Shown one piece after another: positions 9,064 to 17,162 of a DNA stretch of 64,000 nucleotides. The DNA lies in contig JAEEWS010000013.1 of NCBI GenBank assembly GCA_016287765.1, positions 1 through 64,000 on the forward strand, given 5' to 3'. How positions within the stretch are numbered: the first letter of the stretch is position 1; each line of letters starts with the position of its first letter. This DNA is from Lachnospiraceae bacterium. Lineage in GTDB: Bacteria > Bacillota_A > Clostridia > Lachnospirales > Lachnospiraceae. The translations under genes were made by a program, and so were the position numbers. A model generated the notes under the pieces. The model was not told where the DNA came from, did no database searches, and saw only the letters and a program-made list of their open reading frames with translations.

Positions 9064-10687
9064 TCCCCGCCCCCAATAATTTTACGATCTCTACATTTGG
9101 GATGTGATCATTCTCTATACTGTGTGACACGTATGCACAAAAAATCCCTTTTTCTTGTACATACTCAGCCACATTCTCCATAACCATTCTTTGAGAAGCC
9201 GGATCCATTGCTGCGGTAATTTCATCCAGACACAAAAAATCGGGCTCTTTGTAAATGGCTCTGGCCAGTGCGATCTTTTGTTTTTCCCCGCTTGATATAT
9301 TTTCTTCAGAAACGATCTCTTCCAATCCGTTCGGGAAATTATTAAGCGACTCATCTAATGTTGATATGTGTATCGCTTTTTGAAGTTTACCGATATCCAA
9401 CTCACGTCCCATCAAAATATTATCTTTGATACTGCCTTTAACCACATGGGATACCTGTGAAGCATAACTGCTTCTTCTCCAGATCGACTCTCTATGGATC
9501 CTGTTGATATCCAAAGAATTAACAAACACCATACCATCGGAAACCGGAATTACCCTGCAAATGATCTTTAATAATGTACTTTTCCCACACCCGCTTTCTC
9601 CCTGCAGGACGGTGACCTGACCTCTTTTGAAGGTGTGGGTCATATTATCGATAACAGGCTTGGTCCCATATGAGAACCTTAGTTTATTGATCGATATCTC
9701 AGAGATAGAACTGATGCCTTCTTTTCCGGTTTCATCATATTTCTTTAAATCAAATAAATGATCTATTCTTTCACCGGTGGCTTTCATATTATTGTTTTGA
9801 ATATTGATATCAATGATCTCTAAGATCTTTTTGGATATATTGGGGATCAAATACGCCAGGGCTGCAATCTCTGATATGGTGATAACCGGATCACCGGTCT
9901 CTTTTTGAAAAATGACACCCAGAAAGCAGGTCATAAATACCAAAAATACATTTGATATTTTTTTACAAATAAAGACATAAGCAAATACTCTTCCTTTTCT
10001 TATGTTCAGATCAACATTTTTCTTTGCCACATCACGAAAATCCTCTAAAATATGTTTGGGGTTTAAAAGGTGGATAATACCGATGTTGTTAATGATCTCA
10101 TTAATATTTGCATAGTTACGGTTGAATTCATTTCCGATCGCATACTCATATTCCTTTAGCTTTGGATAGGCTCTTTTCGTGATAAAAAAGATGACTCCGA
10201 TAACGATCAGACAGCCCGCATAAACATATACATTGGTTATAATTGCATAGATGGAACCGAAAATGATATTTGTATATACTTCTGTTTTCTGGTTCAGCAG
10301 AGTTACCTCTAATGAAGTATACTGATAAACATCATTACGTATTTTGGGCAACAGACTCATACCATCAAAACCATTGTCCCATCGATCCAACTTACACAAC
10401 GAACAAAGCGCTTCCTTCTCCAGCGCCTTTGTGGCAGATTTTTGATAATAAAAAGAAATCATTCTGCCGGAAAAATAAACTATCCCATAGACACAAAACA
10501 TACCAACGAAAAAAAACAGCAACGTATCGATCATTGCTTCCTTTTCAAGTATAAGTGCCACGATTCTTTTTATGAGTTCAGTCACGCAGATCGTAGTTAA
10601 TACAGTCTGAAGACTCATCAGCACAATGATCAGACAAAAAACAGGCTTTTTCTTATTTCTGACATTACTCAATATCTCTAAAGTCAT
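9056..10687 (-). CDS. ABC exporter half-transporter (permease-ATPase fusion), subunit 1
   Basis: 543 residues: a hydrophobic N-terminal domain with about six segments, then an ATPase with Walker A LQGESGCGKSTLLK, a degenerate signature ISSGEKQKIALARA (instead of LSGGQ), Walker B FLCLDEITAAMDP with catalytic Glu, and AYVSHS as H-loop. A non-consensus signature in one half and a consensus one in the other is typical of asymmetric heterodimeric exporters. Co-encoded with the next transporter gene (8-base overlap) and 32 bases downstream of the carrier protein gene. Confidence 0.85.
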   Translation of the reverse strand: MTLEILSNVRNKKKPVFCLIIVLMSLQTVLTTICVTELIKRIVALILEKEAMIDTLLFFFVGMFCVYGIVYFSGRMISFYYQKSATKALEKEALCSLCKLDRWDNGFDGMSLLPKIRNDVYQYTSLEVTLLNQKTEVYTNIIFGSIYAIITNVYVYAGCLIVIGVIFFITKRAYPKLKEYEYAIGNEFNRNYANINEIINNIGIIHLLNPKHILEDFRDVAKKNVDLNIRKGRVFAYVFICKKISNVFLVFMTCFLGVIFQKETGDPVITISEIAALAYLIPNISKKILEIIDINIQNNNMKATGERIDHLFDLKKYDETGKEGISSISEISINKLRFSYGTKPVIDNMTHTFKRGQVTVLQGESGCGKSTLLKIICRVIPVSDGMVFVNSLDINRIHRESIWRRSSYASQVSHVVKGSIKDNILMGRELDIGKLQKAIHISTLDESLNNFPNGLEEIVSEENISSGEKQKIALARAIYKEPDFLCLDEITAAMDPASQRMVMENVAEYVQEKGIFCAYVSHSIENDHIPNVEIVKLLGAGNV

Positions 10688-10719
10688 CAGTTTACTTATC
10701 CTTCATTTATTATCACTTG

Positions 10720-10965
10720 TTACTCGGCCGACAATTGACCTACATAATCGCAAACGCTGTCAACCGTTTCAAAAACCGAAAAATCCTCCAATTCATCCAT
10801 AGAAACATCAAATCTATCCTCCAATTCAACAACCAGTTGGATCAGTGAAATAGAATCAAATAACAGATCATCAACAAGTAACATATTTCCTTCGATCTTA
10901 TCTGCTTCATAATCAGTTCCCAATACTGCATTAATTGCATCAACAATTGTGTCTTTTCTTTTCAT
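10720..10965 (-). CDS. Free acyl/peptidyl carrier protein
   Basis: 81 residues, the standard size of a discrete carrier protein. The 4'-phosphopantetheine site is Ser38 in LLFDSISLIQL, followed by an acidic helix (VVELEDRF) and the usual fourth helix near FETVDSVCDYV. The context (two adenylating enzymes, exporters, no fatty-acid genes) marks it as the pathway's thiotemplate and not the housekeeping AcpP. No phosphopantetheinyl transferase lies in the window, so the cellular enzyme must modify it. It is 32 bases ahead of the first ABC gene and 73 bases behind the BtrH-N-like gene. Confidence 0.9.
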   Translation of the reverse strand: MKRKDTIVDAINAVLGTDYEADKIEGNMLLVDDLLFDSISLIQLVVELEDRFDVSMDELEDFSVFETVDSVCDYVGQLSAE

Positions 10966-11038
10966 TTTCTTCTTCCCCTATTCATTTTAATCATTTAAAC
11001 ATTTTGGTTTTTGCATTTACTTAACAGAATATCTTTAC

Positions 11039-11914
11039 CTAGATCACACTCATATCCGTGTTTTCAACCATACCTGTTATATTCTGTTCACATAAGCGGA
11101 TCTCATTAACTCTCTTCACCAGTTCCTCCTTCCATTCACTGTTTACTTTTTTTGAATACCAATATTTCATTGATAAATTTCTTAACGCTTTTGCTTTCAT
11201 TAACGCTTCCTGAACTAAACTGTTTATCTGCGTATCAGCTTCGGTAATGCTGTTCCAAATACAAAAATGTTCCTCAACAGTAACAAATATGACATGGTCC
11301 AAAAAAAATACACTCTCCATATTTTGGATCCACCCGATCATTCTCTCATACACATTGATCCCGATATTAGAAGCAGCGTTTTCATATGCCCGTGTATAAT
11401 CCTTTATGCTCAGTGACGATGGCATTATGTCACTGCTGTCATTAGGTTTTAACGCGATCGCATATTGCTTTCTTTCTTCAATTTCGTGAATAGCATGTAT
11501 TATTTTTTCTTTCTCCCATATCTTTTTCTTCCATTTAAATTCCGGAGCCCAAAAATCATATACATAAATATTCCTATCATCATATTCTGATACGACGAAT
11601 ATATTATGATAAAAATTTTTACCGGGTATGCCCATTTTTTGGGTACTGATCGGTAAGATCAACGAATAGCCTCTTTTCAGAAACATATCAACTTCTTCAG
11701 AATAATTCTTGATATGGTTTCCATCAAAAAGCGGGCTCTTCAAAATGGACTCGAATGAACCTGCTCCACCAATACCACAATGGGACAGTGTGTTATTTTT
11801 GCAATCCCATTTCAGGTTGAAATAAGAGTCCAATACCCATTTGTTTCCGTTATGCACATCTCCAAGCATTTCAACCGATGCTTTTACGCTTGCCTCTGAA
11901 TTAATAATTAACAT
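11039..11914 (-). CDS. BtrH-N-like / peptidase-C39-like cluster protein (copy 1), first gene of operon
   Basis: 291 residues, cytoplasmic by sequence. Residues about 78-121 (helix, RGYSLILPIS, IPGKNFYHNIFVVSEY, then a strand ending VYDF) correspond to the same block as in the protein at 3600-4568, including His in F-Y-H-N where the paralogue has I-H-D. An N-terminal SHCGIGG (Cys46) resembles the H-C start of BtrH/C39-type enzymes and could be the nucleophile. In butirosin synthesis BtrH moves an acyl group from carrier protein to an amine. An equivalent role here (carrier-bound acyl group to acceptor) is inference. It is the promoter-proximal gene of the cluster. Family assignment uncertain. 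Confidence 0.45.
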   Translation of the reverse strand: MLIINSEASVKASVEMLGDVHNGNKWVLDSYFNLKWDCKNNTLSHCGIGGAGSFESILKSPLFDGNHIKNYSEEVDMFLKRGYSLILPISTQKMGIPGKNFYHNIFVVSEYDDRNIYVYDFWAPEFKWKKKIWEKEKIIHAIHEIEERKQYAIALKPNDSSDIMPSSLSIKDYTRAYENAASNIGINVYERMIGWIQNMESVFFLDHVIFVTVEEHFCIWNSITEADTQINSLVQEALMKAKALRNLSMKYWYSKKVNSEWKEELVKRVNEIRLCEQNITGMVENTDMSVI

Positions 11915-11969
11915 AATATCATCCCGATAATTCTTTTATGATCGATCTTCGTTACATCACCTGCAAACC

Positions 11970-11998
11970 ATTATTTATAGATGATCAGACATTTGCAA
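11970..11998 (-). promoter_or_regulatory. Possible promoter of the biosynthetic operon
   Basis: On the minus strand TTGCAA (11998-11993) is followed after 17 bases by AATAAT (11975-11970), with an alternative TATAAA four bases earlier. It lies about 56 bases upstream of the first cluster gene. It is weaker than the other promoters in the window. No clear operator was seen. Confidence 0.3.
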
Positions 11999-12055
11999 CA
12001 CACAGATGACGAACTGCGTTTTTTTTGGATGAACTACGCATAGGAAATGAGCCTA

Positions 12056-12113
12056 GGGGACGGGGTTAGAGGTTCACTTTCAGGGGCCAAAGTGAACCTC
12101 TAACCCCGTCCCC
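12056..12113. repeat. REP-family hairpin, perfect 25-bp stem
   Basis: Bases 12056-12080 are perfectly complementary to 12089-12113, leaving an 8-base loop. The core is GGGGACGGGGTTAGAGGTTC. It lies between the divergent biosynthetic operon and the AlkZ-related gene. Same family as copies at 14.8, 16.5, 19.0, 20.2-20.4 and 38.2-38.5 kb. Confidence 0.9.
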
Positions 12114-12202
12114 GGGTGTCAAAATTTTAGTTTTATGTACCTTTTTCTTTTGGGACAGGAGTATTATAATCGGTATAAAGAAGGAAAAGGACCGGTGGAT
12201 TT

Positions 12203-12958
12203 ATGGGAAATGAGAATGGAACATGGATAATGTACGGGGTTGAATGGAATGACCCGGAATGCCTGCATACGGTGGAAGAGGCTGAAAACTATATCAATAA
12301 AGTAGGCTTTTTGCCTTTATTTAAAAATGAGATCCCGGGATTTTCTCTGGAAGAGAGGACAGTGCCGGAATTCTGGTGGTCGGGAGATCGGGAGCGCGAT
12401 CCCTGGGAATGGCGTGAGATCATTGCCCGTAGGGGGAAAGTGGCCTATGGAAAGTTTTTTGATAGGAAGGCAGGCTTTATATCTAAGGAATGGATGCCAC
12501 GTTTTTTGAATTACCGCAGGGACGGATATGATTTTGATGCTTTGTGGGAGGACGGAAAAGCCTCTGCCAAGCAGAAAAAGATCATGGATCTGTACGGGGA
12601 AGAATTTACGGATCGAGATTACTTTTCCAACGAGCTTAAGGAAAAAGCAGGCTTTGGAAAAGGCGGAGAAAAAGGCTTCGACGGTACTGTCACCGGACTT
12701 CAGATGGAAATGTATCTGTGCGTGCGGGATTTTAGGCAGCGGACCAACAAAAAAGGAGAACAGTACGGCTGGCCCATAGCGATCTATACCACTCCCGAAG
12801 GCCTTTGGGGCCGTGAGTACGTGACGAGATCATATAAAGAAGCCCCGGATGAATCCGGGGCAGCAATTGCTAAGCAAATATCAGAGGTTTATCCCATTGC
12901 CACCGCTAAGCAGATCAAAAATGTGATCGGGGCGAAAGCGGGAGAGCGGAAAGGATGA
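12203..12958 (+). CDS. AlkZ-related protein
   Basis: 251 residues, soluble. The conserved heart (EFWWSGDRERDPWEWRE, then GKVAYGKFFDRKAGFIS, then NYRRDGYDFDALWEDG) is a signature I know from Firmicute proteins named AlkZ-related. These are distantly similar to the winged-helix DNA glycosylase AlkZ/YcaQ that removes bulky or crosslinked bases. Activity of this branch has not been established as far as I know. The gene is monocistronic, with TATAAT at 12165-12170 upstream. Ironically, AlkZ-type enzymes often sit beside genotoxin clusters as self-resistance, and the divergent neighbour here is a biosynthetic operon. That link is only a hypothesis, since related genes also occur elsewhere in such genomes. 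Confidence 0.65.
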   Translation: MGNENGTWIMYGVEWNDPECLHTVEEAENYINKVGFLPLFKNEIPGFSLEERTVPEFWWSGDRERDPWEWREIIARRGKVAYGKFFDRKAGFISKEWMPRFLNYRRDGYDFDALWEDGKASAKQKKIMDLYGEEFTDRDYFSNELKEKAGFGKGGEKGFDGTVTGLQMEMYLCVRDFRQRTNKKGEQYGWPIAIYTTPEGLWGREYVTRSYKEAPDESGAAIAKQISEVYPIATAKQIKNVIGAKAGERKG

Positions 12959-12961
12959 GCT

Positions 12962-13104
12962 CTAATAGACCTGCAGGGGCTGTTTCTTAGTTGCGAAGAA
13001 CTCGGAAAGGCTGTCCTTCAGGTCATTTTTATGCTTTCCTTATCGTTTTTGCCGGTGAGGAAGATTACGGGGATATCGGCCGGGTTGGGGGCTGCGCGTA
13101 GCAT
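12962..13104 (-). pseudogene. Decayed response-regulator receiver domain fragment
   Basis: Directly after the chemoreceptor stop codon the minus strand reads MLRAAPNPADIPVIFLTGKND and ends at 13018. The pattern PADIPVIFLTGK is the beta-4 strand of a CheY-like receiver domain, with the conserved Thr. In the next frame (13021-12962) a helix LKDSLSEFFATKKQ follows, which resembles the last helix of the same domain. The segment with the conserved Lys is missing. I read it as a truncated, frame-disrupted remnant of a receiver domain. Confidence 0.55.
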
Positions 13105-13109
13105 CTCCT

Positions 13110-14564
13110 TTAACGAGCGGTCAGTTCTTTTACCGCGCCGTGGATACTATCCAGGACTTTACCCATGTTATCGCAGGAAGAAACCGCGGCTTTGGAAGTA
13201 TCTTCTCCCTCTTTTGAGAGATCCGCTATGGTTCGGCTGTTACCGGCCAGATTGTTGATACTTTCATTGATCTCCACCGTGGACTTTGATATGGCATTTA
13301 TACCTTTCTCAAGTTCGGTAAATTCAGAAAGAAGATTGCTTACATTTTCATTGATATCATCAAATCGCTCTCCGGTGGAGACGATCATACGATTCTGTTC
13401 CTTAACGGACTCTGTCATGCTTTCAAACTTCGAAACGGTAACTTCCACATCATCCGTAAGTTCCTGTATGATCTGGGTGATCTTGTCGGAAGCCTCGTTG
13501 GTCTGCTCGGAAAGATTTCTGATCTCTTCAGCGACTACCGCAAAGCCACGTCCCGCTTCGCCTGCTCTTGCGGCTTCTATGGATGCGTTCAGGGCAAGGA
13601 GATTGGTCTGCCCGGATATGGCGATGATAGAGCCGACGATGGTCTGAACATCTTTGATCTTATCGTTAACCTTGGAAGTGGCCTCCTTAGTGGCCATGCT
13701 GTCTCTTTCAACTTCCTGGGCTCTGTCTTTAAGCTCTTTGAGTACTGCATTTCCGTCGGAGATGGTCTGCTTTGCCGATTTTGTTGCCTGCACCATGCGG
13801 TCTTTACTTACATTGGTCTCTTCTGTCTGGTGGAGGATCTCACGGCATCTTTCCGCCTGAACATCTATGTCACGGGCAGTGGTTTCGGTGTTTCCGGCTA
13901 TCTTAACCATAGCATTTTTGTTTTCGGAAACCATGTTCTTCAAGTTTTCCATATTTGAATTAACTGTCCGGAAGAAATCACCGATCTTGTTGGCGGTTTC
14001 TATGATATTGTCGGATGTTTCTTTAGACTTTGCCGATGCGGCTTCAAGTTTTTCGGTATTTTCTTTGTTGAAAGCCACCAATAACTTGACCACATAGTAA
14101 ACGGTTACCAGACAAAGGATCAGGACAACGGTATCAACCAAAGCCTCTTTAAGAACTGCTGTGCCTGCTGTCAGGTTTCTTATGAAAAGGATGAGGTAGG
14201 TGGCGCCCATCTCAAGCATACCGGCTTTTACAACCTTCAGATTAAGGTAAACCATACTGGAAATAAGGATCGGAATACCGTAGGAGAAGAATACAAACTG
14301 ATTCTGCACAAGGATGACTACCAGATATACAAATGCGGAGGCGGTAAGGATGGTCATTACGCCCAGCTTATTGTCCTTGCCTCTTGTTATACCTATCATA
14401 AGGGAACAAAATGCCAAAACAGTGGATACCATCTCCAGGATGATACCTGTGCTAAAGCCGATTTCCAAACCCTGAAAGATCATCAAGAGCATAGCTGATA
14501 TCAGAACAAACAGATTAATGATAAAAGCCATTTTGTTTGCTCGCATAAATTGTTCTTTATTCAT
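13110..14564 (-). CDS. Methyl-accepting chemotaxis protein, six-helix membrane sensor
   Basis: 484 residues. The N-terminal 185 residues form about six hydrophobic segments with only short loops, so there is no periplasmic ligand domain and no HAMP. The remainder is a long coiled coil with the signalling hairpin tip [20 protein letters not shown] (about residues 316-335), then [18 protein letters not shown]. It should relay a membrane or cytoplasmic signal to CheA/CheW. Lacks an obvious C-terminal CheR/CheB tether. Related in architecture to the receptor at 17163-18635. Its 3' end abuts a receiver-domain remnant. Confidence 0.93.
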   Translation of the reverse strand: MNKEQFMRANKMAFIINLFVLISAMLLMIFQGLEIGFSTGIILEMVSTVLAFCSLMIGITRGKDNKLGVMTILTASAFVYLVVILVQNQFVFFSYGIPILISSMVYLNLKVVKAGMLEMGATYLILFIRNLTAGTAVLKEALVDTVVLILCLVTVYYVVKLLVAFNKENTEKLEAASAKSKETSDNIIETANKIGDFFRTVNSNMENLKNMVSENKNAMVKIAGNTETTARDIDVQAERCREILHQTEETNVSKDRMVQATKSAKQTISDGNAVLKELKDRAQEVERDSMATKEATSKVNDKIKDVQTIVGSIIAISGQTNLLALNASIEAARAGEAGRGFAVVAEEIRNLSEQTNEASDKITQIIQELTDDVEVTVSKFESMTESVKEQNRMIVSTGERFDDINENVSNLLSEFTELEKGINAISKSTVEINESINNLAGNSRTIADLSKEGEDTSKAAVSSCDNMGKVLDSIHGAVKELTAR

Positions 14565-14766
14565 AAAAAAACCTCCTGTTTAGCAATCGTAAAATTGAGT
14601 GTGCAATTTGGTTAACATTATACAATACAATAAGTTTTCTGCATATTAAATATGTATTAAAGTTGTGTGTTAATTCAAGTCAAATTGGACGAAAAAGCAA
14701 CAAAATAAGCATATATGTTGTCGACAATTACAGAGGTCGGCAATATGTATGCTGTGAATGACCCCC
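14565..14766. other. AT-rich intergenic stretch upstream of chemoreceptor
   Basis: Together with the hairpin and promoter that follow, this fills the 363-base gap between divergent genes. It must hold the chemoreceptor's leader and promoter, but I see no convincing -35/-10 pair or operator. Confidence 0.4.
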
Positions 14767-14813
14767 GGGGACGGGGTTAGAGGTTCATTTTTTGAACCCC
14801 TAACCCCGTCCCC
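14767..14813. repeat. REP-family hairpin
   Basis: GGGGACGGGGTTAGAGGTTCA and its complement TGAACCCCTAACCCCGTCCCC (one mismatch, AGAGG versus CCCCT) are separated by a few T residues. A partial further arm (AAGGTTCATTTTT) follows. Located between divergent genes. Confidence 0.85.
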
Positions 14814-14835
14814 AAGGTTCATTTTTAAGTAATCA

Positions 14836-14864
14836 TTGCACTGCTAACTTTGGTTTGTTATAAT
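14836..14864 (+). promoter_or_regulatory. Sigma-A-type promoter of the RpiB-like gene
   Basis: TTGCAC (14836-14841), 17-base spacer, TATAAT (14859-14864), about 63 bases upstream of the start codon. An AT-only segment (TTATTTTAAAAATATTATTATATAA) fills the leader. Confidence 0.7.
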
Positions 14865-14927
14865 AATTCTGTTGGGATAAGCAACATTATTTTAAAAATA
14901 TTATTATATAAAAGATAGGAGAAAGAT

Positions 14928-15566
14928 ATGAAAATAGCACTGATCAATGAGAACAGCCAGGCGGCGAAGAATTCGATCATCGAAGCGGCTTTAAAGAAAG
15001 TTGTTGAGCCCATGGGACATGAAGTCATCAACTACGGTATGTATAAAGCAGATGACGCAGCACAGCTCACATATGTTCAGAACGGTATTCTTGCGGCAGT
15101 TCTTTTAAATTCCAAGGCTGCGGATTATGTTATCACAGGTTGCGGAACAGGTGAAGGCGCAATGCTTGCACTCAATTCCTTCCCGGGAGTTATATGCGGA
15201 CATGTGGAAGATGCTCTTGATGCATATACCTTCGCTCAGATCAATGACGGAAATGCCATTGCCATTCCTTTTGCAAAGGGCTTCGGCTGGGGCGGAGATC
15301 TGAACCTCGAGTACATTTTTGAAAAGCTGTTCTGTGAAGAGAGCGGTCAGGGCTATCCCAGAGAGAGAGCCGTTCCGGAGAAGAGAAACAAGAAGATCCT
15401 GGACGAAGTTAAGCTGGTTACATACAAAGACCTTTGCTTCATCCTTGAGAATCTTGACCGTGAACTGGTTAAGGGCGCGCTTGCGGGAGAGCACTTCAGC
15501 GAGTACTTCTTCAAGGATTGTAAGGATGCTAAGATCGCGGAGACAGTAAAGAAGATTTTGGCTTAA
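14928..15566 (+). CDS. RpiB/LacAB-family sugar-phosphate isomerase
   Basis: 212 residues. The conserved substrate/phosphate loop VITGCGTGEGAMLALNSFPGV (about residues 69-89) matches the RpiB GCGTGxG motif with catalytic Cys, and the family's D-A-x-x-A-x-x-x-N-D-x-N elements follow (DALDAYTFAQINDGNAI). Ordinary RpiB ends near 150 residues. This one carries about 60 extra residues (helical), as in a Lachnospiraceae subgroup of unknown substrate. Likely ribose-5-phosphate or another aldose/ketose phosphate. AGGAG-type ribosome site precedes the ATG; own promoter and terminator make it monocistronic. Confidence 0.8.
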   Translation: MKIALINENSQAAKNSIIEAALKKVVEPMGHEVINYGMYKADDAAQLTYVQNGILAAVLLNSKAADYVITGCGTGEGAMLALNSFPGVICGHVEDALDAYTFAQINDGNAIAIPFAKGFGWGGDLNLEYIFEKLFCEESGQGYPRERAVPEKRNKKILDEVKLVTYKDLCFILENLDRELVKGALAGEHFSEYFFKDCKDAKIAETVKKILA

Positions 15567-15578
15567 GGCAAAAAATAT

Positions 15579-15606
15579 GGGTGAGATCAAGGTCTCACCC
15601 TTTTTT
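15579..15606 (+). terminator. Terminator after the RpiB-like gene
   Basis: GGGTGAGA / TCTCACCC stem (15579-15586 with 15593-15600) then six T. It touches the stop codon of the convergent PHP phosphatase gene. Confidence 0.85.
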
Positions 15607-16381
15607 AATTTACTGCTTTTAAATTGATAATATTATCTCCGTACAGTATATCATTTCGCTTCAGGAAATCGTCGAGACCGGGTATGCCTTCCGGCTGCTT
15701 TATCATCTGAGGATTATGAGCATCGCAACCGATCACGAATCTGGGGGCATATTCTTTCGCGAAGGAGAAAAATCTGTCGGAAGGGTAGTGGCGGCCGTCA
15801 ACGAAGCCATACATATTGATTTCCAGTGGAATGTTCATGTCGATGGCGGTTTCAATGACCCGGGACATATGCTTTTTGTACACATCATCATCTCCGGTAA
15901 AATTAATAAGATCCGGATGAGCAAGGTAGGTGAAAAGACCTGTTTTCATACCTTCCACCGTGAGGTCGGCGTAGGCTTTGAGCTTTTCAACGCTGTCAGT
16001 CTTAAAGCCGGTATAGAAGCCTTCCACTTCGTCGGGAACATGATGCTGCCCTTGAATGATGTAGTCCAAAGGATATTTTTTCAGTTCTTTGATAAGTGTG
16101 TTAAAGTATTTTGGAAAATATTCCACTTCATATCCGATAAGGATCTTGATCTTATCCTTATATTCTTCTCTGAGTTTAACCAGAGTTTCTGTATAATCTC
16201 CTATCTCGTCCATTCCCATTCTGATGCCGGATCTGAATCCGTCGGGATAGGGCTGGGGAGTGTGGTCAGAAAAGCCCAGGATCTTAAAACCCTGCGCGAT
16301 GGCCGATTCAATGTACTCACGCTCACTGCCTACGGCATGATGACAGCGGGTGGTGTGAGTGTGATAATTTGCTTTCATCAT
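15605..16381 (-). CDS. PHP-family histidinol-phosphatase (HisJ-like)
   Basis: About 258 residues from the start chosen at 16381, preceded by AGGTGAAG; upstream in-frame codons to 16426 look untranslated. Metal motifs of the PHP superfamily are clear: NYHTHTTRCHHA at the N-terminus (HxH), FSDHTPQ, GYEVEYF, QGQHHVPD, YLAHPDL and GCDAHNP. The order and GFSDHTPQP fit the HisK/HisJ type of histidinol-phosphate phosphatase (last phosphatase step of histidine synthesis). No his genes are adjacent, so a related phosphoester substrate is possible. Convergent with the isomerase gene. Confidence 0.8.
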   Translation of the reverse strand: MMKANYHTHTTRCHHAVGSEREYIESAIAQGFKILGFSDHTPQPYPDGFRSGIRMGMDEIGDYTETLVKLREEYKDKIKILIGYEVEYFPKYFNTLIKELKKYPLDYIIQGQHHVPDEVEGFYTGFKTDSVEKLKAYADLTVEGMKTGLFTYLAHPDLINFTGDDDVYKKHMSRVIETAIDMNIPLEINMYGFVDGRHYPSDRFFSFAKEYAPRFVIGCDAHNPQMIKQPEGIPGLDDFLKRNDILYGDNIINLKAVN

Positions 16382-16465
16382 ATCATCTTCACCTGTCTTT
16401 TTAAATTGCTGACAGCAATGATACAACCTATTTTTGTCAATTACAAGGCAAAAATGGAGCAGAAT

Positions 16466-16554
16466 GAACCCCGTCCCCGAGGGTCAAAAAACGAACCCCG
16501 TCCCCGGGGTTCATTTTTTGACCCTCGGGGACGGGGTTAGGGGTTAGGGGTTCA
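16466..16554. repeat. REP-family compound hairpin, 25-bp perfect outer stem
   Basis: 16467-16491 pairs perfectly with 16514-16538; the interior (GAACCCCGTCCCCGGGGTTC) is itself palindromic. After the second arm the core tail is duplicated (GGGGTTAGGGGTTA). The element ends at the base before the TetR stop codon and fills the gap between two minus-strand genes. Confidence 0.9.
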
Positions 16555-17139
16555 TTATACTTTGTATATGAAATTAAGAGGCTGGACCTTTTTGAGAAGA
16601 TCCACAATTTCTTTTGGAGATTTGGGCAGGTCTTCCAGTATCCACTGACGGACGATACAGTAGGTAGACCAACTGAAGGCTGTAACAGCCAGTTTTGCCT
16701 CTACAGGATCCAGATCATAGTTTTTTTGAAATTGCGGATTGTTAGACCACGCTTCCCTAAAATATTTCATTGCAAATTCGGCAAAATATTTGTCGGCATT
16801 TGCGGAAAACAGGACCTGCAGATCTTTCTTATGGTTAAAAAGATATTCATAACACTTGAGCTGAGCTGCTTCTTCATTCCCGGGATTTTCCGACAAGGTT
16901 TTATTGTAAAGCTCAAATATCTGTTCCGAATGATCCAGGCCTATATCGTTAAGGAGATCAAAAGGAGAATTATAATGTTTATAAAAGGTGGCTCTGTTTA
17001 TTCCGGCCTCTTTACAGAGCTCGCTGATGGTGATCTCTTCAAGATCCTTTGTCTCCAGGCATCTGAGGAGCCCCTCTTTCAGCATGCGTTTAGTCACGGC
17101 TACCCGCATATTAATTTTTTTGGTGGGTGAGTTCGACAA
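16555..17139 (-). CDS. TetR/AcrR-family transcriptional regulator
   Basis: 194 residues, usual length. The N-terminal helix-turn-helix is typical: LEEITISELCKEAGINRATFYKHYNSPFDLL (recognition helix R-A-T-F-Y-K-H-Y, about residues 49-57). The C-terminal ligand domain is divergent. It starts 23 bases downstream of the chemoreceptor gene, with which it is probably transcribed. Target genes are unknown. Confidence 0.9.
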   Translation of the reverse strand: MSNSPTKKINMRVAVTKRMLKEGLLRCLETKDLEEITISELCKEAGINRATFYKHYNSPFDLLNDIGLDHSEQIFELYNKTLSENPGNEEAAQLKCYEYLFNHKKDLQVLFSANADKYFAEFAMKYFREAWSNNPQFQKNYDLDPVEAKLAVTAFSWSTYCIVRQWILEDLPKSPKEIVDLLKKVQPLNFIYKV

Positions 17140-17162
17140 AATTGCCTCCTTTGTATCTGTGG

